Origin: JANQUM01 sp047630355
Lineage (GTDB): Bacteria; Bacteroidota; Bacteroidia; Cytophagales; Spirosomataceae
DNA: 8,792 nucleotides
Direction of reading: 5' to 3'
NCBI GenBank assembly: GCA_047630355.1
Contig: JBLHXN010000135.1
Span: 1 to 8,792 of the forward strand
The position numbers and the translations under genes are program-made. The notes beneath the pieces are model-generated. The model saw nothing but the letters and a program-made list of their open reading frames with translations, made no database searches and was not told the origin of the DNA. Numbering within the stretch: position 1 is the stretch's first letter; each line of letters opens with the position of its first letter. Below are positions 5,983-8,792 of this stretch, piece by piece.

Positions 5983-6007
5983 AAAAGAAGTTTATTTAGC
6001 TGCATGT

Positions 6008-6047
6008 AACAGAAGAGGGCGAACTAAATAGTTCGCCCTCTTCTGTT
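6008..6047. other. Perfect 19-bp hairpin in the ridA 3' gap
   Basis: The arms 6008-6026 and 6029-6047 are exact reverse complements over 19 bases (starting AACAGAAGAGGGCG), with only AA between them; in RNA the closing A-U pairs would open to give a loop of at least four bases. No T-tract follows on either strand, so it is not a classical intrinsic terminator, although it could block exonucleases at an mRNA end. It may be part of a small RNA ending at 6109. Confidence 0.8.
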
Positions 6048-6079
6048 GGGAGTATTCAACCGCCGTCAGGGTCTGGGCG

Positions 6080-6109
6080 ACCCCGTCTGTGACCGCTAAC
6101 GGGGTTTTT
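6080..6109 (+). terminator. Rho-independent terminator, rightward
   Basis: ACCCCGT (6080-6086) pairs with ACGGGGT (6099-6105) over a 12-base loop, followed by a run of T's to 6109, immediately next to the stop codon of the leftward lipoprotein gene. It ends transcription coming from the ridA side or from a small RNA inside the gap. An alternative small hairpin, GGGTC (6069-6073) with GACCC (6079-6083), uses part of the same left arm. Confidence 0.78.
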
Positions 6110-7366
6110 CTAATTCAAGCTATTCATCAAAGCAGAGAAACGCTCCAATGGTAATTTTGCTGATACAGCGTTTGACTGAGCTAATCTAGCATCAGCCAAA
6201 GCACTCGCTTTGTCGCCATTGCGTTGATGCATGCGAGCAGATTCTAAATGATATTCTGCTAATCCTTGAGATTCAGCAATCGTAGTTTTTGCCTGGCTTA
6301 ACCACATTTTTGCGGCGTTCACGTATTGTTTGTCTGGATAAACGTCGTTGAAAACTTTCACGATGTAGGTTATCGCACTTCCGTTTGTGGCGTAGATGGT
6401 TGCCATTTTATTTCCAACGTTAATTGCTTGCGGAGCTTTTCCTTCCTTAATTAAAGCGTTTACTTCGTACTCCCACGTAACACCGTCAGCGTATTGAGCG
6501 GCTCCAACCAAGCCCATATAACCTTTAATAGTTTGTAGTTTTGAAGAAGAATAAGTCTTCCCCCTTTTACTGTAAAGCGACGACTGAATTATTCCGCCCA
6601 AGATGTTTTGTTCGTTTCCGGCGTGACCGTCTTCCTTCTCCATTTCGGCGGCTTTTGTCGAATTAGAAAACCAGTATTTGGCAAATCCATTATCCAAATC
6701 CGTAACGGCTTTCTTAGTCAACTTCCAGCTTTCTTCCGTTCCCATTTTATCCTTAGGATAAATCTCGTACAACGCCGAAGCAACGGCGAGGTTAGCGACA
6801 GTATCACGTACTACTCTTGAGTAGCTGGCGTAATCGACTAAAAACGGGACGCTGCGTTCGCCGTCGGCAAAGCGTTTGGCAAAACTCGACGAACGTACAT
6901 TCGTATTCAATGCTTTATCTGCCGTTTTATTGAATGATGCTATCGAGGTTTCTACTTCGTCTTTGTGAACGAGGTTACCGTCAGCATCGAAGAACAAAAA
7001 GGTGGGAAAACTTGGTAAAAATATCTGCTTTTCGTCCAAAAAAGCAACCAGTTCTTTTTGGCTACAATCTAACTTAAAGTTCACAAAATTACTGTTGTAT
7101 TTCTTTGCTACTTCCGGCTCTTTGAAGAATGGCTCCATGCTTATACAGACCGGGCAAGTGGGCAAATAGCATTCCACAAAAACCAATTTACCTTCCGCCT
7201 TAGCTTGTTGAAAAGCGGCTTCGATGGTTGGTTGCCACGTAATTTCCTGCGTGTTTATTGGTTGCGAAGAGGTAGTCTGAGCAGTTTCCTGCGATTGCGA
7301 ATTACAACCCGAAAGCATAGTCAGAATGCAAAGGCAAGTACCTAAGAATATATTTTTTGCGTACAT
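6110..7366 (-). CDS. Lipoprotein with thioredoxin-like domain and helical C-terminus
   Basis: A 418-residue envelope lipoprotein. Residues 1-20 form a signal peptide ending in the lipobox LSG-C21, followed by N22 and a Ser/Gln/Thr-rich linker to about 40. Residues 44-150 form a thioredoxin fold: the typical W44 and EAAFQQAKAEGKLVFVE approach, a CxxC active site C71-P-V-C74, and the cis-proline in SFPTFLFFDADGNLV (P121). An extra cysteine (C66) lies just before the CxxC, and C101 lies in the next strand. The remaining 270 residues are mostly helical, and the last 60 (YHLESARMHQRNGDKASALADA) read as a TPR-like pair. A periplasmic thiol-disulfide or redox-chaperone role is likely; the substrate is unknown. 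The stop codon abuts the rightward terminator. It follows the T9SS gene on the same strand after 107 bases. Confidence 0.9.
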   Translation of the reverse strand: MYAKNIFLGTCLCILTMLSGCNSQSQETAQTTSSQPINTQEITWQPTIEAAFQQAKAEGKLVFVECYLPTCPVCISMEPFFKEPEVAKKYNSNFVNFKLDCSQKELVAFLDEKQIFLPSFPTFLFFDADGNLVHKDEVETSIASFNKTADKALNTNVRSSSFAKRFADGERSVPFLVDYASYSRVVRDTVANLAVASALYEIYPKDKMGTEESWKLTKKAVTDLDNGFAKYWFSNSTKAAEMEKEDGHAGNEQNILGGIIQSSLYSKRGKTYSSSKLQTIKGYMGLVGAAQYADGVTWEYEVNALIKEGKAPQAINVGNKMATIYATNGSAITYIVKVFNDVYPDKQYVNAAKMWLSQAKTTIAESQGLAEYHLESARMHQRNGDKASALADARLAQSNAVSAKLPLERFSALMNSLN

Positions 7367-7404
7367 AATTGGTTAATTAGTAGTATGGTCTGCTTCTATA
7401 AAAA

Positions 7405-7412
7405 CAAATATC
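7405..7412 (-). promoter_or_regulatory. Possible -7 box for the lipoprotein gene
   Basis: On the minus strand this reads GATATTTG, seven of eight positions of TAnnTTTG. It lies 39 bases before the ATG at 7366, the same distance as the ridA box from its start. No good -33 element at standard spacing is seen, so the call is tentative. Confidence 0.33.
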
Positions 7413-7473
7413 CAAAAATTGTTCCAAAATTATATTAGCCCATCAGTTAATGCGGCGTTAAAAGGAGTATTAG

Positions 7474-8792
7474 TTACTGAACCACAAACCTTTTTCTGAT
7501 AATTCCCTTCGTTTTGGTGCGAAGTTCTACAAAGTATTCCCCCACGCTGAGTTTATCAATCTGTAGCTCATAACGGAGATTAAAGAACCTACTTTCAGAG
7601 CTTACATTTCTCCCTGCGGCAGAGTAAACGTTTATTTCAACTACTTCATTCTGAATACTTGAGGCTTCGATAATCAAAATCTGATTAGTTGGATTGGGGT
7701 AAATATTGATCTTTTGAACGTCTTTTTCCTTTTCTAACGGAGCTAAGATCGCCACTGTTTTACCGTCAATAATACCTTGACCGCAGACATTAGATAACTT
7801 CTCGATTTTAAAAACAATCGGTTGAGTTATGTTAACAACATATTCTACCTGCTGATTTTTGACCACTTTACTTTCAAGTGTAGATACCTTTAGTTCAGCA
7901 GGTAATGTTCCGGTTATAAGTAGCTTCAACGTTATTTGTTCGGCAAACGGCAACGGGGAATCATTTGTAAAGTTCGCTCCAGAAATTGTATTTATCGTGA
8001 ATTTCTGAGAAGGAATTACCGCGAAAGTATTGCCATCAGCAACGACTCGTATTTGATATTTTGACGAGGAACGATCAGTCAAAACGGGTAATTTAACAGT
8101 GAAAGTTTTTTGCTGTCCTTTTGCCAAAACCGATGCGTTGATAAAGCTTCCATCGGAGTTTGATAACTCAACCTGATACGTCCATTTTTCAAAATCGGTA
8201 TTCTCTAACTCAAATCCGACTTCAACTAAATTTCCTTCGCAGATAACTGCTTCAGATGCAAATAATGTCTTGATTACAGGTTGCGGCGAAACTGATACGA
8301 CAAAAGAATCTTTTAAATAACCCAACGAATCAGTGACAGTAAAAATCGCATTTTCTCTTGGTGAAACGGAGATAGACTTAGTTTTCTTTTCAGATGAAGA
8401 CCAACGATAATTACCTGACCACGAAGCGGTCAAGTTCAGAGAATCGCCGTACGCTAAGTTGTAGATTATTTTCTTATTAACGTTTTTGAAAACCGTGAAT
8501 TTGTCTCGTGTTTCCCCGTCCGCAGAAAGCCACTCAGAGTTTAATCGGTTATTATCTACCGTAAAAACCGACGAACCACCAATTTCATAATTTGAATAAA
8601 CAGAAGACGGATGCGGTTCCGTTCTGCCATTCCAATCCAACCGTCCCGCCGAACCAATTACCATATAAATAGTGCCGTCAGTTTTGTTAATAATTGGTGG
8701 TGAATCCGCAGTATAAAAAGCATTCGTTTCCTGAATTACGTGTTGGCTTTTGTTGAAAGTAGTAGAGTGTCCCGAATGCCCTTTCATCAGAA
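7474..8792 (-). CDS. Secreted purple acid phosphatase-like protein with T9SS tail (5' truncated)
   Basis: The gene enters from beyond the right edge: the frame stays open past the ATG at 8787, and LMKGHSGHS matches the interior of metallophosphoesterases (Y-L-x-x-GHYG). The first roughly 110 visible residues are the end of a purple-acid-phosphatase-like catalytic domain (GTIYMVIGSAG, GGSSVFTVDNNRL, WLSADGETRDKFTVFK). The metal-binding residues would lie off-window. Next comes an Ig/PKD-like region (YGDSLNLTASWSGNYRWSS ... ISVSPRENAIFTVTD), then further beta-rich segments. The last 79 residues, from KINIYPNPTN to RKRFVVQ, are a type A T9SS sorting domain, so the protein is exported through the outer membrane and either anchored or released. 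Likely a surface phosphoesterase; the substrate is unknown. Confidence 0.88.
   Translation of the reverse strand, partial: LMKGHSGHSTTFNKSQHVIQETNAFYTADSPPIINKTDGTIYMVIGSAGRLDWNGRTEPHPSSVYSNYEIGGSSVFTVDNNRLNSEWLSADGETRDKFTVFKNVNKKIIYNLAYGDSLNLTASWSGNYRWSSSEKKTKSISVSPRENAIFTVTDSLGYLKDSFVVSVSPQPVIKTLFASEAVICEGNLVEVGFELENTDFEKWTYQVELSNSDGSFINASVLAKGQQKTFTVKLPVLTDRSSSKYQIRVVADGNTFAVIPSQKFTINTISGANFTNDSPLPFAEQITLKLLITGTLPAELKVSTLESKVVKNQQVEYVVNITQPIVFKIEKLSNVCGQGIIDGKTVAILAPLEKEKDVQKINIYPNPTNQILIIEASSIQNEVVEINVYSAAGRNVSSESRFFNLRYELQIDKLSVGEYFVELRTKTKGIIRKRFVVQ

Noticed and set aside
7474..8787. ATG at 8787 as the true start of the T9SS protein
   Set aside because: The frame remains open to the window edge and the first visible residues match the interior of a phosphoesterase domain, with no signal peptide; the gene is truncated by the window.

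Overview
The window looks like a chromosomal segment from a Bacteroidota member, probably Cytophagales-like. The evidence is a type IX secretion (T9SS) C-terminal sorting domain, a lipoprotein with a thioredoxin domain, a Bacteroidota-style HtpG, a TAnnTTTG-type -7 promoter box before ridA, and almost no Shine-Dalgarno signals. The genus cannot be fixed from the sequence alone.

Left part (1-2700) is an AT-rich accessory stretch. It opens with a degenerate inverted repeat (14-79), followed by a HigB/HigA toxin-antitoxin module that looks decayed. The toxin (120-404) is about 14 residues shorter than a typical HigB ahead of its core, and the antitoxin (423-832) carries a one-base frameshift near its start. 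Next come two overlapping minus-strand genes: a two-TM membrane protein (1156-1662) and a tiny 46-residue proline-rich protein (1032-1172). The pair is bracketed by related direct repeats (827-855, 981-1009, 1784-1812). Another minus-strand gene (1845-2666) encodes an unrecognised protein with an R-N-A-F-A-H motif of the HEPN RNase type. A toxin-antitoxin relic, a membrane 2TM protein with a tiny partner and a HEPN-like protein together suggest a small defence or stress island; this is inference.

Middle part (2700-5780) is housekeeping: htpG (Hsp90 chaperone, +), convergent with a TIGR04282/DUF2064 glycosyltransferase-like gene (-). The two share a strong hairpin terminator at 4693-4714. The glycosyltransferase gene is divergent from ridA (+), an imine/enamine deaminase with a clear promoter box.

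The gap 5781-6109 holds no gene but is full of structure: a nested inverted-repeat element (5832-5944), an A/T hairpin (5955-5982), a perfect 19-bp hairpin (6008-6047) and a rho-independent terminator (6080-6109) with a competing upstream hairpin. This could be a repeat element plus a small RNA or a long ridA 3' UTR.

Right part (6110-8792) has two minus-strand envelope genes: a thioredoxin-domain lipoprotein, and the 3' part of a secreted purple-acid-phosphatase-like protein with Ig-like domains and a T9SS tail, cut by the window edge.
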